In this document: positions 35,657 through 48,400 of the stretch, one piece after another
Position numbering within the stretch: the first letter of the stretch is position 1
Layout: every line of letters begins with the position of its first letter
DNA from: Phytoseiulus persimilis
Taxonomy: Eukaryota; Arthropoda; Arachnida; Mesostigmata; Phytoseiidae
Direction of reading: 5' to 3'
Assembly (NCBI GenBank): GCA_037576195.1
Contig: CM075104.1
Coordinates: 15,578,211-15,642,210, forward strand
DNA: 64,000 bases
Notes under the pieces: generated by a model
Seen by the model: the letters and a program-made list of their open reading frames with translations, nothing else
What the model was told of the DNA's origin: nothing
Databases searched by the model: none
Made by a program: the position numbers and the translations under genes

Positions 35657-37817
35657 CACTCCTCAGAGAGAAGCGCCGAAACTGAGACGGCACTCGAGAA
35701 AAGTCTGCTCCGAGAAGAAAGTTCTCACGCTCCGGAGCCCTTCTATCCGAAAGCGGGCCGCGGAAACTTCCAGCGGACGCGACCCGGAAAGCGAAGATCC
35801 ACGGCGGGGCGTCCGCGGAGATTCGAATCAGGGAGTCGAGGTGACCGGATACCGAGGCTTCGGCCACCACCGCAGCGAGCTTCCAGAACCGGAATCGGTT
35901 GAACTCGGCGCTGCTGACGGAAAATCGCTGTTTGCGGGTCGCTCGCCCGTCTGGTTGTCATCGTTTTCGATTGTCGGAATCTTCCCTCGGCGTTAGCTTC
36001 CTGTCTCTTCATCTTTCGGCCATGTTCTTCAGCTATGTTGCTCGTCGTCGGCCGCCGTCGCTGCTGCTCGCTTGCACTGGTGGAGGCAGAGCCGCGAGCG
36101 AGCCGAAGACGAAGCAGGCGGAGAAGTTGCCAAGAATTTGGGTCATGGCAGCCGGAGCTCCAAAGGGGGTCAACCGCGGCTCGACCAGCCACCGGGGCCC
36201 GTTTCTCTTCTCGACGGTTGGCTCGTCGACTGTAGAACAGCACCGGCGGCAAGCAGCACTTCTTTTCCCGAGGGAGACAAGACCCACTGCCGCGGCGCCC
36301 AGCCGAAGAATACAACAACAGCGGCGACGAGAAAACCGAGTGAAACGCTGTACGCGGAACACGTACCGACAGACCGACACGGACGTACCGACGGCTTAGT
36401 CGCTCGCTCGGCCCGTAGCTGGCCGGAGCCAAGGATAGTGGGCATTTCCCTATACAGGGCCGAAAACCCAGAGGCCACCAGCCGCCGTCGGATTCCGCCG
36501 CCGATACGGAAGCTGGCGGTGAATTGATTTCTCAGTTCTCACATCGGTTTGAGATCCTTGAGGCGTGATCGAACGGCGACCGCAAGGAATCGTCGCAAGA
36601 AATCTCTCGCCGGGGAGTTTTGCAACAAATGCCGTCCATATCAATTCCCGATCACGGAACGGCGCGAGAGCCGACCAACCGAGCGAGCGAAGAACTGACG
36701 CCAGCCGGCGAGATACAGGTGTCTTCGTTTCTGAAACGACCTAAATTGATGCGGGTCACTGGTTCTTGCCGAGCAGTGCCGAGCTCCGGAGTGTGAGCCC
36801 GAATTGAGTTCACGAGCAGTTGTTTCATCGAACGGCGTATTAACGGTGATTGGGCATCGGGCGCTTCCATGATTCGAACGCTTGAACAATGATCCACGTC
36901 GGGGCCAGAGCTCGGGCTCCGAGCGGCACACACGCGAGCAGAGCCTCCCTCCCGTCCCTAAGATTCCAGCGTGACGATTCTGGAATTCGTTTGACGTGAC
37001 GAGAAAGCCCGATCCATGACTCGGACTCCGAGTCGGCGGGAACCTTGCGGGAGGAAAGACTCCTCCGCACAGCGGCGGTCGACATCGAAGATCTTGAACT
37101 CTGGCATCAGAAGCGATAGTTACATTGTCAAAACATGAAGCTTACCCGTCAGCTGATCGCCAGTATTTACTGTTCGCACCAACAGATGATGACAGAGACT
37201 CGCTGGCTTGCGTGCGCGCCGCTCGGGATTTCCACGAACTTCGGGCAACGCACGGCAATCAGCTCGATGAGCATCTCGAGTCGCACTCTGTCTCACTGAA
37301 GACTTCGGAACAGGCGCTCTTCGCACCCACGGTTCACAGAGCTCCGAGGCTCGACGACGAGTTCCAGAGCTGAGAATCACAAAGGGCCTGTTTCAAGCCG
37401 TAAAACGCCCTGACAGCGGACGAGACGTCGCTCACGGAGGAACACGAACAGCGAGCAACAAGTGGTGAGCCCTCGCAGACCATCATGTCATCCGTTTCAA
37501 GTCTGCTCCGGCAGTGAAGTGCTCTGTGACCGAGGAGCGAGGGCGCGCAGTACTCCACCGATACTGCTGCGACCGGTGGTGGCGGCGGCGGCGGTGGTAC
37601 TTCTCGTTGGTCTGTCCACATTGTCCTCCCGCCGCTCCGAAGTTCCTCGAGCCGAAGTGTTCCGCGCATGCGCTCTACTCGACAGAACGAACCCGAGGAG
37701 CAGAAAGCGACGTGCACCGCGGACCCGGCCGCAGCCGTCGGTTCCGCGGCTGCTGTTACCGTCGACGTCGACGAGCTAGCGGCCGGTCGCTCGCTCAGTC
37801 GGCCTGGTTCTGTCTTC

Positions 37818-37897
37818 TGGCTGGTGCTCGCTCGCTGGCTCGCTCGGCTCACTCTGGATGGCTGGCTGGTTGGCTGGCAAGCAGGCTGGCTGGCTCA
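37818..37897. repeat. GGCT/GGCA/CTCG tetranucleotide tract
   Basis: GGCT, GCTC and GGCA units in 4-base phase. Same style as the tracts near 17.8, 29.9, 31.0 and 40.8 kb. Confidence 0.8.
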
Positions 37898-40523
37898 GTT
37901 GGTGGATTCTCGGAGCGGAGAGATTTCACTCAGCTCCTCCCTTCTCTCTCAGATCTCTGAACAGCCAATGCGAGATCCGGCAAACGCCACTCTAGCACTC
38001 GGCGGCCGTAGCACCATTAACATAACCAGATTCAGAATCTCGCCGCGGCCCGCTGGCTGAAATCTATCCGGGCACGCTCTGACACTTGCGGCACGGAAAC
38101 GTGGAGCTCGCAAACCGAGAGGCGCTCGAACTAGGATCCATCGAGGAAGGATCTCGGGGGAAGGTGGGGGTAGGAGATCGAGGCGTCGCAAGCTTCGCCC
38201 GCGGCCCCTCCTGGAGCCGGAGCTCGAACCCGTGGCTTGTGACCGGACGAGATCGACTCCTCCGAAGAGATCCGTCCGATCTCCCGGATTCTCCCGTCCG
38301 ATCCCGCGGGAAAACGCGCTGGATCCCGGAAGCTCGCCGCAGGTCCTGGAACGAGCTTCGTTCTGGGTGAGTCTTGTTCAGAGTCGAGGCGTGCTCCAGA
38401 CGTGATTATGCCGAAATCGGTTCGAGTGCGTCATCTTTCTGACGTCAGCCCAACGTCGCGTCCGTACAGTTCAGGAAAGAGAAGCTAGTCAGCGGTGCCG
38501 AGCCATCAGTCGAAGAATTACGCAACCGTCTCTGGAGACTCTTCAAACGACGGGGAAAGAGAGTGTTCGCCGTACCCGGCATCAGCGATCCTCGGAATCG
38601 AGTTCGGCCGTAGTTCCCTCTTCTGCGCCACCGCAGTCGGTTGCGTCGGAAACAACAAGAACACGCCGAGCAGACGGTGGAACAGGCAAAAGTACCACAA
38701 CGAGAGAATGGGCGGAATCTTGAGAGGGAGGCCGCGATAAGCAAGTAGGGCTGACTGACTGAGCGAGATCGGATCAACACTCTCTTGGAACGTTACCAAG
38801 TCTGGAAACGGTGTCTGATCCGGCTGGCGTACCAGCCGTACTTCCACGTCAGGTCTGGCCGCTCTCAGCGTGAACGGCGTCGGAATCGACGTCGCATTTT
38901 GGACAAACACGCTCCGAGTGGGCCGCAGCTCCCTCGACGCCGGAACACTATCGAGAGCCAGAAGCGGCATGCAGCTCGCGGAAAGCTCGCTCCGGGAGGA
39001 GTATATGCCGACGGTTCCGTTGGCCGCGGCGGCCGCCGTTATGGTTATTCCCATAGCTGACTGAATGACGGACGGAGGGACGGACGTATGAACAAACGCA
39101 AGAGCGGACGCGAGGAACCCGTTCTTTTTTTTCGTCGTTCGAAAGGTGAAGTCAAGAGAAGACGGTTCCGCAGCAGCCGCAGCAACGTCTGTAGAGTGTA
39201 TTGCTCAACCGAACGAACGAACGCCGCGACCGGGCTTGAACCCCGCGACTGCTGGAAGGTCTCCGACAACACGGCCAGTCATCCAGCAATCCAGTCATTC
39301 CACAACAAGGCTTGCGACACCTCGAGCCGCGCATCCATCCAACTACATCTGACTTCTATTACTTCCATCCGAAGTTGGCCCGCTATCTCGGGGACGGACA
39401 GACGAACGCGGGGACGGCCAGGCGGACGGACACCGCGACTCGGGCAGAAACGTTCTAGCTCGAACGATCCTCGACTCGATCGGCCGACCGATTCGGTGTC
39501 ACAAGTGCCCGATGCGGGACGAAAAATATCGGAGGATCGGGACTCGTGTGCTCGATATACGCTCGTCACTACCGTACGCTACGACATGCGAACAGTGCTC
39601 TCATTGACATCCATATTCCATGGTATCTGTGTCACATAATTACATCGCGGAAGGGACCCGAGTCCGCACACTGCTGCTGAGCGCCGACTTGGCGTTCCAT
39701 TCGCGGAGCCCGGGATTAGCTCTAAAAGCCGAGTGAGGGCTTTGGTCGCCAGGTTCTCGTACCGATTTCAGTATTCATGGTGGCGTAGATGCAAATCCAC
39801 AACAATCATCAAGACAGCGGACTCTGACAGTGACCGGTTGGTGTCTCGACACGGGCTCGAGCTCCTTTGCGAACTTTCTAGAAAATATCCCTCGCGGCAC
39901 AGTAGCTCCGAGCTCCTCTGTCGGTGCGAAACCCTGAGGCACGTTCCTCGGGATCACCCTTTGAGTCGCGATAACCCTCAGAAGATCGATTAGCAGACGG
40001 GTCTGTGCTTACAACGGTGTTTCCGAAGTTCCGTTTTTGGCATGACAGCAATGTCACTGTACATTAGGGAACCGACAGCGGCATCAACAGATCCCGTCAC
40101 CACTACCGGGGACACATTCGCTGGAGCTTCACGGCGGGCTCGGTGAGCAACGCAGCTCGGACACCAAATTCTGAAACTGCGAATCCACAGGGCGGAACTT
40201 CTTCGTTCAGACAAAGAGGCGAATCTCCACTCAGGGAAGTTTTCTCCCCAGTCGGGAGCAGGGGGAGAAGCCAGTGCGGAAGGCACTCCGGTGGATACCA
40301 GGTCACCCGGGTCTGAACGAAGCTTGGCCCACGACCAGCAGATGTACTTACGGCTCGCTTCGGAGGAATCGACAGGTCGTCGGAGCACCAGCAGGAATCC
40401 AGTGAGGTATCCAATGGTGAGGCTTATTCACATTAGGTCGTTGCGAGCACGTTCAACTGGCCCGTCGTACACGTACGGAGTCTCGGTACGGCGTGAACTT
40501 CTCAGACCGTGGGCCAGATTGTT

Positions 40524-40590
40524 GGCAAGCAGGCGGCGGGCGGGCAGACGGGCTTGCCGAGTTGCTTGCTTGACTGGCTAGCTGGTCTCG
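40524..40590. repeat. Tetranucleotide tract with inverted repeat
   Basis: GGCAAGC (40524-40530) is complementary to GCTTGCC (40552-40558), with GGCG/GGCA units between and CTTG/CTGG units after. Confidence 0.75.
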
Positions 40591-40837
40591 ACGGACTGCT
40601 GGTGCCAGTTCAGATGACGTCTTTCGGTATCTCTGGCTCCGCGGCTGCCGCTCTGAAGTCCGTTTCCCTCTCCCTACCCAGCAGCCAGCGAGTGAGCGTG
40701 CGAGCGAGCGAACGAATAAACGAGTGAGCCAGCTCTTGCAAAACTGGTACAAACCAACGCAACGGCACCGGCAGATCACTACGTATCCACTTCCAGACTC
40801 TAGCTGCTTACCTGCTTCTCCCCGACTCCCTCCCCGG

Positions 40838-40893
40838 GGCTGGCTGGCGGACCGGCCGGCCTGCTTGCTCGCTCACTCGCTCGGTTGGCTGGC
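40838..40893. repeat. GGCT / CTCG tetranucleotide tract
   Basis: GGCTGGCTGG leads into CCGG, CTTG, CTCG and CTCA units and back to GGCTGGC, all near a 4-base period. Confidence 0.75.
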
Positions 40894-41070
40894 ATGACGT
40901 TTACGGCAGACGCCGTAGCACCGGGAGAAGATTGCCGTCGTCAGTTGAGTGAGAAAGCGAGGGAACGAGCTCGGTCTGATGCTATTTTTCCTACTTCTGT
41001 TCTCCTTTCCCGTCTCGGACCCCGATGGGGACTTGGGCTCGTCTCGGCTGCCGCTGGAGAGGATCCTTCA

Positions 41071-41109
41071 CGACGACGACCACGACCGCGACGACGACGA
41101 CGACGACGG
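41071..41109 (+). repeat. GAC triplet repeat
   Basis: (CGA/GAC)n with one CCAC and one CGC interruption. It would read as poly-Asp in one frame, but no gene supports that. Confidence 0.9.
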
Positions 41110-44100
41110 CTATGTCGGAAAAGACGATAGCTCTTGCAGCGTCGACGGCATTGGCAGCAACACCAGCGGCAGTTTCTCCGCTCTTCTTCATCCGGAACTC
41201 TTGTTCAGCGGACGCACGACAGACCGACGGATGGACATCACTAGGGCAAGCGGCCTCATTTCGCGAGCTCTCTCGCTCACTGGCTCTTATCGTTGTTGCT
41301 ATCGCCGCAACTTCGTCCGACGACGTCGGAACGAAAACGAGGACCGCTGAGATCCATACGTTGCCTGCAATGGCGTTGCTCATCTCGGTGTGATTTGCGG
41401 AGCGGGCGTCATAGAGGAGGACTCGGAATCCGCTGTGAGCGGTCGGAAAAGACGAACCCCGCAACGTTATCATCGATTTGGGAGACGCGAGTAGGACTTG
41501 CGCCGGCAGGCCCGGCGTCCTGCGACCTCGGCTCCTGACGCGCAAGCCCCCACGATCTCATACAACGTACACTATCTCCGACGCGCGATTCAGACACGAT
41601 CGTCAAGCTCATCTCCGGCCCAACCTGCAACTGCACGGATTGCAGTCTTCGTCATCTACGTAGGTTCGTAGGTGACGTGGGAGGAGCCGCAAGACTCTAT
41701 AACGTGACATCGACGCAATCGAAGTAATGAGTGAGATAGTTTCCAGCCAAGCATGCGCATAACCGAAACTACTGAGACGGTTGCGTTCGGATGAGTCGGT
41801 TATCACACAGCCGAGGAAGTCACAGCGAAAGAGATGATCGGCGAGTTGAACTCACCTGCGTCGTGAAGCTCGCGCCCTCACTCAGTCACTTGCTTCAGGA
41901 AGAGGCCTCGGTCTATCATCCGCCACCATCCGACCAACCAGGCAGTCACTCGTTGATGCTGGAACCATCATAGGAACCTCCCCTCGAGTGCGGAAAAATA
42001 GTGCGTAAGGCGCCGCCTCGGAGAGGACCCTGGGGCTGATTCGGCGTCGTCGAAAGCGTCTCCGGGGTGTACGTGCGTACGAATGATGTCTGAGTGTACA
42101 CTTCGGAGCCTCGGACAGGACGCGAACGCAAAGCTTCCTCACCGGGTTCGACGTTGTCGTTCCTGTTTGTCTCTCCGATCTCGTTCATTTCGTTCACAAC
42201 TTTGTTTTTTTCTCTTACTCGGAGAGTTCGAGAATGGGACACGAGATGATTTCATCTCCGCGAATGAACAAACAACAACGACGACCGCAGCCACCGGACG
42301 TGGTCGGAATTTCGGCGAAATCTCCACTCGAAAACCGTTGCTCGCGAGACGGGATCACCTGCGCAAATTTACTCGCGAGTTCGCAAGGTATGCTTCGATG
42401 GCAACTCCCGCCGGATCGGTGAGATTCGTTGTCTCGGAACGGCTAACGTCGGGAGCGTCGCAACAGCGATCTCGATCGATCCGGGAGAGCGTTTTGATCG
42501 GAGGAAAGAAAAATGGAGAACCCCGACATTCAGTGCAGCCCGACTCCGATAATCGGAGGCTCCGTTATTGCGCAGATGCTCGGACCACAACTTCAAGTGT
42601 TATCATGGCGGAGTCCGAAGACGACAAAGGCGGCAGCCGCTGCAGGCTCAAGTGAAGTATCGAAGATTGCCGAGTCACGAGCCAGACAGGTGGATCCGTT
42701 CTGCAACGAGTCACAAGCGACTTCCCTCCGGGCCGGCTTTCTGTGAGGTCATCCCACAACAAAAGCGACGACGACGACGAAGAGGAGTCGCCGAATGCCC
42801 GGCGAGCGGCGGATCCTCGAACGAATCACGGCTGGAGTTGAGGACTTTCGGAAAAGACTCCGACGGTGGCTGCGAGCAGACCGCCGATCCGGAGGGCCTT
42901 CAAAAGTGGGCCTTCCGAGGGACACGTTGACGGCCTGGAGATCGTCGGCCTGCGCGGCCAAGCCGAGCCTGAGGCAGGTGCGTTCTGGCCACGTTCGGCC
43001 CTCCGACAAGTGAGCGACGAGTTGCTCTCGCAGCGCTCCCTGCCGCGGGTCGTTCCGTGAGCGCAGGCGAGCGAAAAGTCAGGAAGACTACGAGCGTAGA
43101 GATGGCGACAACAGCAACACCAAGCTGGCAAGGCAGGTGAGCGAGCGGACGGGCCTGTGGCGAATGAGGCTGGCGTCTGAAGAGCAGTCTCAGCCGGTCG
43201 TAGGAAGAGACACACGGTCTGACGTCTCGACCGAAGAGCGACGGCCGTGGCGACTTTGGATACGACTGCAGCAGCAACAGCAGCGACGACAGCTGGCTGC
43301 CGAGGAACCCGAGAGATGGCCGGAGCTCGACATCATACTCTGCCGGCCGGCCGTTCGCTCGGCGGCTGAGCTGGTGAGAGACGCGAAGAGCGCGCGATAT
43401 CGAAGAAGACGTTTGCGGAAGTTGGCATTCGGCCTCCTCTGTCCGCCTGTGAGAGGCGTAAGAACGGAACACCGCCAGCCGCTCAAGGGGACTTTGAGGA
43501 GCTGCGGAGTTTGGAGCGGACGGAGGAACCTGAGGCCACTTCGAGCCGTCACAGGGAAAATGGGCGCGCGAAGATGTGTCACGCTGGCGTGACTTTCGTT
43601 CGTCCAAGCATACATGCGCCCATCCGTCTGTGCGTCGTATGCCTACCTCGCGGACAGAGGTCGCTTAAGGCGAACGAGAGGCCGGGCGAGCTAGTCGGCC
43701 TCAGTCGAACGGGAAGAACTCACCGGAGGACGGTTCCGACGACGTAGTTCCTCGTGGTGCGCCTGAGTGCGTCTGGCCTGGTCCGGCTGCTGTCTCCCTG
43801 TGTGGGTACAGCTGCGACCATCCAGCCAGCCGGCCGGTCGGCCAGTCAGCTCGGTCGCGGATGGAGAAACGGAGGGGACTGTCGAGGATGCTCGGAGCCT
43901 ACCCGCCAGCCCACTGTGCCAACAGAGAGCCGTCCAGTGCTCCTCTACAAATCGCGCGAGCCGATCGAACGGGCCAGAATGGAACGATTCCACCTGCCCC
44001 TTCCGTCCCGCGGCCGGTCGGAGAGCATCGCGGCAGAGTATTGACATCGAGTAAAGAGCCTCCTCTTCCAACCGAATCCTTTTACTCACCCACAAACCGG

Positions 44101-45216
44101 GCGGAGCAGCTGCTGTCCAAGTTGCGCTTCGTGCAGGGCGGGTTCTGGAGCGATTTTCGGCGCAAACGCAGGACACTCACTCGAACTCGAGCAGGAAATC
44201 GTGGTTCGCAGTTTTTGCGATTCCCGTTCGAGTCGGAAGTGAATTGCGAGAAGAGTGTGCGTTCTCTGCCGGTCATCGTGCGGAGAAATGTTGCGAGACG
44301 GAGACGTGTTGAAGGGGGGATGAGCTAACTGCGGTATCAGGTAGAGACTAACAAACAACGTACACGCAAAAGAGTGTCCAGCGGCTTTCACACAGCGCGC
44401 AGTGGAGCGTACCGATGCTTCATTCATTCATTCGGGAGAATCTTTTATCCCAGCCCACAATGCTGACCGAGCGCTCAGCTGCGGACAGTTAACGAACAAC
44501 TGCACGTAGAATGAGCTCTTCCGCTTCTTTGTCGTTCGAATTTTGCAGGTGGAATAATTATGCAGCCTTTGTTCGTGGGAACAACGCGGTCCATCGGGGA
44601 ATCGCGCTCTCCGTACATTCTGATCGCTCCCGAGTCGTCTCGTGGTTCTTGGACCGAATGATATCTCTTCTGAGCGGCCTGGTTAATTTCAATATTCTGA
44701 CACGAAAATTCTCGCGACAACACATAGAGAACATCAGAGATATCGGGGAGGGATTCGTGATCAATGGCGGTGGCTTGGACCGCGCGTTTCGTCTCCTTTC
44801 CCCTCTGAGGCTTCTCACAAACGAAACGGGAAGTTCTCATAAGGCTCGAGGCGGTTTTCACATGAGCAAACACGTCTGATGAACTTGTTTCTCGGCCCGA
44901 GAGGCACTCCGGCATAAAGTAATACGGAGACATGCGAACCGAGCGAGAATCATGCATCTGTATCTAAGTGTCCGTGTGCGCCTCGTGTGTATGCGTAAGA
45001 CTACTTGTCCGTATGGACGGCAATCAATAGATCCAAGCATCGCCTCAAGACGGAGCACGTTGGGGAAGCAGGTGACACAGATGCGAACGCATACGCACGA
45101 ACGACCGAGAACGGCACGAAGACTCGCAGAGAAATCATGGAGGCTGAAAATAGTTGATGTTTTTACGAACGAGTAACTCGTTGATTTACTTTCTGTATCG
45201 ATCGTGTCCACCTGAG

Positions 45217-45492
45217 TCCAACGCACGGGAGAAGTCGTGCTCGGAGAAGCCGAAACTTCAAGTGATATGTCTCGGCGGTTCGAGTCCGGCCGAGTGGTCC
45301 TTTAACTGCGCAGGTGATCCTATCTACCAAATGGTCCCTCTCAACTGTGACAATCGGGTCGAAACGATCACAGCATGCAGGGCAGTTGTCCTTGAAGAGC
45401 ATGTGAGCGCGATCCGAGCTCCGGGTCTTCATGGCTTCGTTCGAGCTCTTCTTCTCGGTCTCCTCATTTATGCCATATTTGTTGTGCATTGA
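45217..45492 (+). CDS. Candidate last exon with hydrophobic C-terminus, unidentified
   Basis: The frame is open from an acceptor-like CCTGAG (exon start 45217, phase 0) to a stop at 45492, giving about 91 residues. The stretch contains four Cys, a segment VICLGGSSPAEWSFNC, and ends with a strongly hydrophobic run (ALLLGLLIYAIFVV) that could be a terminal membrane anchor. I do not recognise the family. No upstream exon was linked, and the acceptor lacks a strong pyrimidine tract. The next plus-strand AATAAA noticed is at 46939-46944. Confidence 0.23.
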   Translation, partial: SNAREKSCSEKPKLQVICLGGSSPAEWSFNCAGDPIYQMVPLNCDNRVETITACRAVVLEEHVSAIRAPGLHGFVRALLLGLLIYAIFVVH

Positions 45493-48400
45493 GACAGCTC
45501 CTTTGTTTTTTTTGTGTCCACCAACTGCCTTCGCCGAAGTTCTCTTCGTAGCCTGTGCGTATCATCGGGGTGAGGTCAGTCACTCCACGGGCGATCTTCT
45601 CCGGAATCCGTTGACCTCGGAAGATTAGCGCTGGCTGTGGGTTTGAGCGTCAGTGGTCGGGAGTGAACCCACCGTCAACGCTCCGTCCCCCAGCTCAGGC
45701 AGCGGGAGGTACCGCGGAGCGCCCTGACCACTTGGCCTATCGACTTATTCAACTGCGGACCGTCCTGCGCAGCCGGAAAAGTCGGAGATGTTCAGATATA
45801 TGTAATGATTTCTCGATGACAGACATGGTTTTCCTTGTTGAGAGTTTGGAGTGTTTTGATCATGGACGAGGAACATGAGGAACCCGTGACTTTCCTGTAG
45901 CTACAGCTTCGCACCCGCCCTGTCCATTGAGAATATGAACGAAAAACTTGAGCTAGGACACGGCTTCGATTCCGATGCCCGAATCGGCCGGCCGTCCTCT
46001 CTTTTGTTCGCGGCGAACTCAAAATGATGAAATACCGGCTCGACTGAGAAGACGTCCCCCGTCTTGGATTCCTCGTTGCCCGTTGAGTCGCCTCCGAACT
46101 CTGAAAGGCCTCCTCGCTGAACCGGGACATGGCCGTCCAATAGCAATTACATCAGGCGCACGAGTAGCAGTAGCCGGAGAGCTGAATAGCTGAAAGGATC
46201 GAAGTCTCTGGTGCAGCAGGAGCGGCGGCGGCGGCAGCAGCGAAAGACCCTCAGAAGTGGCGAACCTTCTTTTTCTCTCTGATTACCGCGCGGTCAGCTC
46301 GTCGCGTCGGACGGAGAGGATGAGGCCCGGATAACCTCTGCGTATGATTTTTTCTTCCGTTTTTTTATGCTCTCTCTTTGTCTCGAGCTCCCCGCTGTCT
46401 CAGTTTTTCGGTCGACTTCATCGTTCCGCGCTCATTTTTCCTGCAGCTCTCCGAAACGTACGCGGTCTCAGAAATCTTCCACGAAGAGCCCTGCTGAAAT
46501 CGATCGGAGAGTTATGAGCGATGCATCGTACGAGGATTCTTGTACGGCAATGGTGAACGGTTTCGATCGTTTATCTCAAGTGTCGAAAAATCGAGGGTTC
46601 TGCCTTGTTCGGGAGCTCGAGTTCCGGAGGACGCCGCGCTGTTGTTTTTTCCAGCTGACCGGGCTTTCACGAATGAGGGGCTTCTTTACGAAAGCATCGA
46701 TGAATTCTCGCCGTGATATTATGCAGCTCACGTGAAGGGTCTCGGTCGACGAGTGTGAAATCCGTTGCGAGCAGGCCGACGGTCGAAAACGCCAGAACAT
46801 ATCATCTTCATAAAAGCCGTGTAAGAGCTCACCCCACGAGAGAGCGCGAGGGCCTCCGCACAGCGTCGCAGGTAGGCCATTAGAATGCATATATTCCTAC
46901 TCACAGACTCAGAGGCTCACACGACTGCAGCACGGACAAATAAATCCCGAACGCTCTCAACGGGAGCTTGACTCTGCCTGAACGAAAGAATGCCTCCAAC
47001 CAACCTGACAACCACCACCCGGACGACATAAGAGCGAGTGGGATATCAATATTGATCGCGAATTAATTTCAGCCCAAAATTACTGATGCAAGCAGCATCG
47101 GTGAATCCTATGAACTATGCCATAAAATTTGAAGCAGCGTTCCCGAGCCATTTCCCAAACTCGAAGCTCGAGTACCAGACTCTCTTCCAGGAAGCGTCTG
47201 GGAAGCGACCTGAAACTCCCGCCACATCTGGCCACTCCACGGTATGCTCAATCACTGAATGATCCGATTCAGTTCAATTTATACTGCAGTTGGCGTTTGA
47301 AGTTCTGTTCGAATCAATGAAATTTCTTGAACTCTCAATGTTATGGCTTACAGGGCTCGAGGTCCCCGCATGTTCTTGGTGATCCGTTTCGTGAGACTCA
47401 TGGAAATCGGCGTTGATTCTAGTAACGTAATCACAATGACTGTTCGGCGACAGAGCGCTCGCACTGCTAGCAGGAGTTCCTCGGTTTGAATTACAGTCGG
47501 GCCGTGGACTCATCCCATGCCTAATTGAATCCGAGTAAAAACTATCTCGAAGAGCTATGAGCGAATCCCGCTACAACAGTTTAACACGAAAAACACGAGA
47601 AATACGAAGCAATTGAAGAAACAGACATTTTCCCCGTCTCCGAATTTTTAGGGACGTCTCGCTGAGGGAGGACAGGAGCCGTCGTCATTGTTTTCCATCA
47701 TCTTGAGTTGACCCCCCGAGAATGTATGAAAATGGAAAATCGTCAGCTCAAGTAGAGTACGATCAATAAGAGGATCCGTTGAGGTTTGCATCCACCTACG
47801 CACGTAGTTCTCGCGTAGTCTTAGGAAGATACCGTAGAAGATTCCCGTCAGTAGCATTCAAGAAGTTGTGCATTGCATTTTTTAGGGAAACATTTAGCTT
47901 GAGGGAGCGCGGAAGAAATGCTCAACCAAAACCACTGGTCTCAGCCAGAGACGGGATGAAATCCCAAGCTACCGTTGGAATAGTTCAAATTTCTTCTAAG
48001 TAGTCATCACTGAGACGCAGGAGCTATTACCTTGCGAAGCGCCCGCTCAGCGTGACTTACCCTTGGGAAGGAGGCTCTTCCGGCTGAGAGGATGGTTCTT
48101 CTGCGTGGAAATATCTTCGTTAAAGTACCGCTTGCTGGGACGAACTAGACACAAAGCTGAGGCCTCACATACGAAAATCCCGGAGGGGAATCGCTAGATT
48201 TGTATTCAGGGGGAGTTGTACCGAGGCTGATCGGGCCCGCGTTCTCATCTTGCCCCGATGCTCTCGCGATTCCATCCAGAGCACGACGCGATCAGTTGGC
48301 TCCGCGAGATCTCAAAAATCTTGGAAGGGAATTCCTCTGGTGTCATCGCTCATTCATCAGTCGCTCTGATTGACGGAAACAAACTGAGTGCGAATCCGCA

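Larger units (their letters stand above)
31920..45216. other. GC-rich low-complexity block, no recognised gene
   Basis: About 13 kb is rich in CpG and in triplet and tetranucleotide tracts (for example 33041-33064, 37818-37897, 40524-40590, 40838-40893, 41071-41109). Open frames of 150-236 codons occur on both strands, but they are Arg/Ser/Pro-rich, overlap one another and lack any domain, as expected when stop codons are rare. Several GTGAGT/GTGAGC-like sites are present without a matching exon chain. It could be intron or promoter DNA of a large gene. Confidence 0.5.

Noticed and set aside
35743..36432. A 229-codon minus-strand frame
   Set aside because: Same reasons: low-complexity Arg-rich composition with several competing frames on both strands.
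42900..43607. A 235-codon minus-strand frame
   Set aside because: Overlaps open frames in four other phases and has no recognisable feature.
45279..45300. B-box-like word GGTTCGAGTCC, as in tRNA genes
   Set aside because: The flanking bases do not form a T-arm stem, and no tRNA body precedes it.
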